From: Schizophyllum amplum
Lineage: Eukaryota > Basidiomycota > Agaricomycetes > Agaricales > Schizophyllaceae
Assembly: GCA_007026445.1 (NCBI GenBank)
Contig: VDMD01000021.1
Span: forward strand, 186,001-250,000
DNA length: 64,000 nucleotides
Direction of reading: 5' to 3'
Shown one piece after another: positions 63,913 through 64,000 of the stretch (positions are counted from its first letter, which is position 1; each line of letters opens with the position of its first letter). Below the pieces are notes generated by a model. It saw only the letters and a program-made list of their open reading frames with translations, did not search any database and was not told the origin of the DNA. The translations under genes were made by a program, and so were the position numbers.

Positions 63913-64000
63913 CTACAGCTTCCTGCTCTTCGAGCTCACGAGTTTGACGATTATCACCGGAGCCAATAGCGCAACGGCACTCGACAGATAGTACGACGCC
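63913..64000 (-). CDS. Possible C-terminus of a membrane protein cut by the right edge
   Basis: The minus strand is open from the edge to a TAG at 63913-63915. It encodes a hydrophobic segment (YYLSSAVALLAPVIIVKLV) and a basic end (SSKSRKL). With only 29 codons this is tentative. Confidence 0.25.
   Translation of the reverse strand, partial: ASYYLSSAVALLAPVIIVKLVSSKSRKL

Overview
The window is nuclear DNA of a basidiomycete fungus, most likely an Agaricomycete (polypore or agaric type). The evidence is many short GT-AG introns of about 45-80 nt, GC-rich codon use, short intergenic gaps, and fungal gene families such as the MFS anion:cation symporter family, a Zn2Cys6-type regulator and several BTB and F-box proteins. 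Gene models below are spliced by eye: an intron was accepted only when its borders restored both reading frame and family motifs. No CRISPR array, bacterial operon, rRNA or convincing tRNA was seen.

Layout. 1-16 kb: a partial membrane protein at the left edge, a BTB protein divergent from ARP6, a karyopherin of the importin-7/8 (Nmd5/Sxm1) type, a damaged MFS transporter, KIN17, and a base-exchange-type phosphatidylserine synthase. 16-28.4 kb: a gene-poor stretch, a Zn-cluster regulator, a second gene-poor stretch holding an inverted repeat pair, TANGO2 divergent from TAF6, a hypothetical gene, and the TFIIA small subunit. 29.3-35.0 kb: a recently inserted LTR retrotransposon with identical 297-bp LTRs, a CATTC target duplication and one uninterrupted 1568-codon ORF that lacks protease, the RT core and integrase. 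36.7-48 kb: NOP56, a hypothetical protein, a steroid 5-alpha-reductase-like enzyme, a decayed F-box gene, a 1.06-kb inverted-repeat transposon with a perfect 9-bp target duplication, and a fungal hypothetical gene. 48-64 kb: an F-box/WD40 protein, then two BTB paralogues pointing inward at each other around a divergent NOP12/small-protein pair. This last region is packed with minisatellites, in introns, in coding tails and directly upstream of one start codon.

How the genes relate. Housekeeping genes for transcription (TAF6, TFIIA gamma), chromatin (ARP6), ribosome assembly (NOP56, NOP12) and nuclear import are intact over their whole length. Dispensable-family genes (MFS transporter, F-box protein, possibly the Zn-cluster regulator and the F-box/WD40 gene) each carry single-base losses. 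That contrast suggests gene decay rather than uniform sequencing error, but only read data can decide it. The most novel items are the non-autonomous LTR element with an unknown C-terminal domain, the new 9-bp-TSD transposon, the inward-facing BTB pair with divergent repeat tails, and the minisatellite-laden NOP12 gene.
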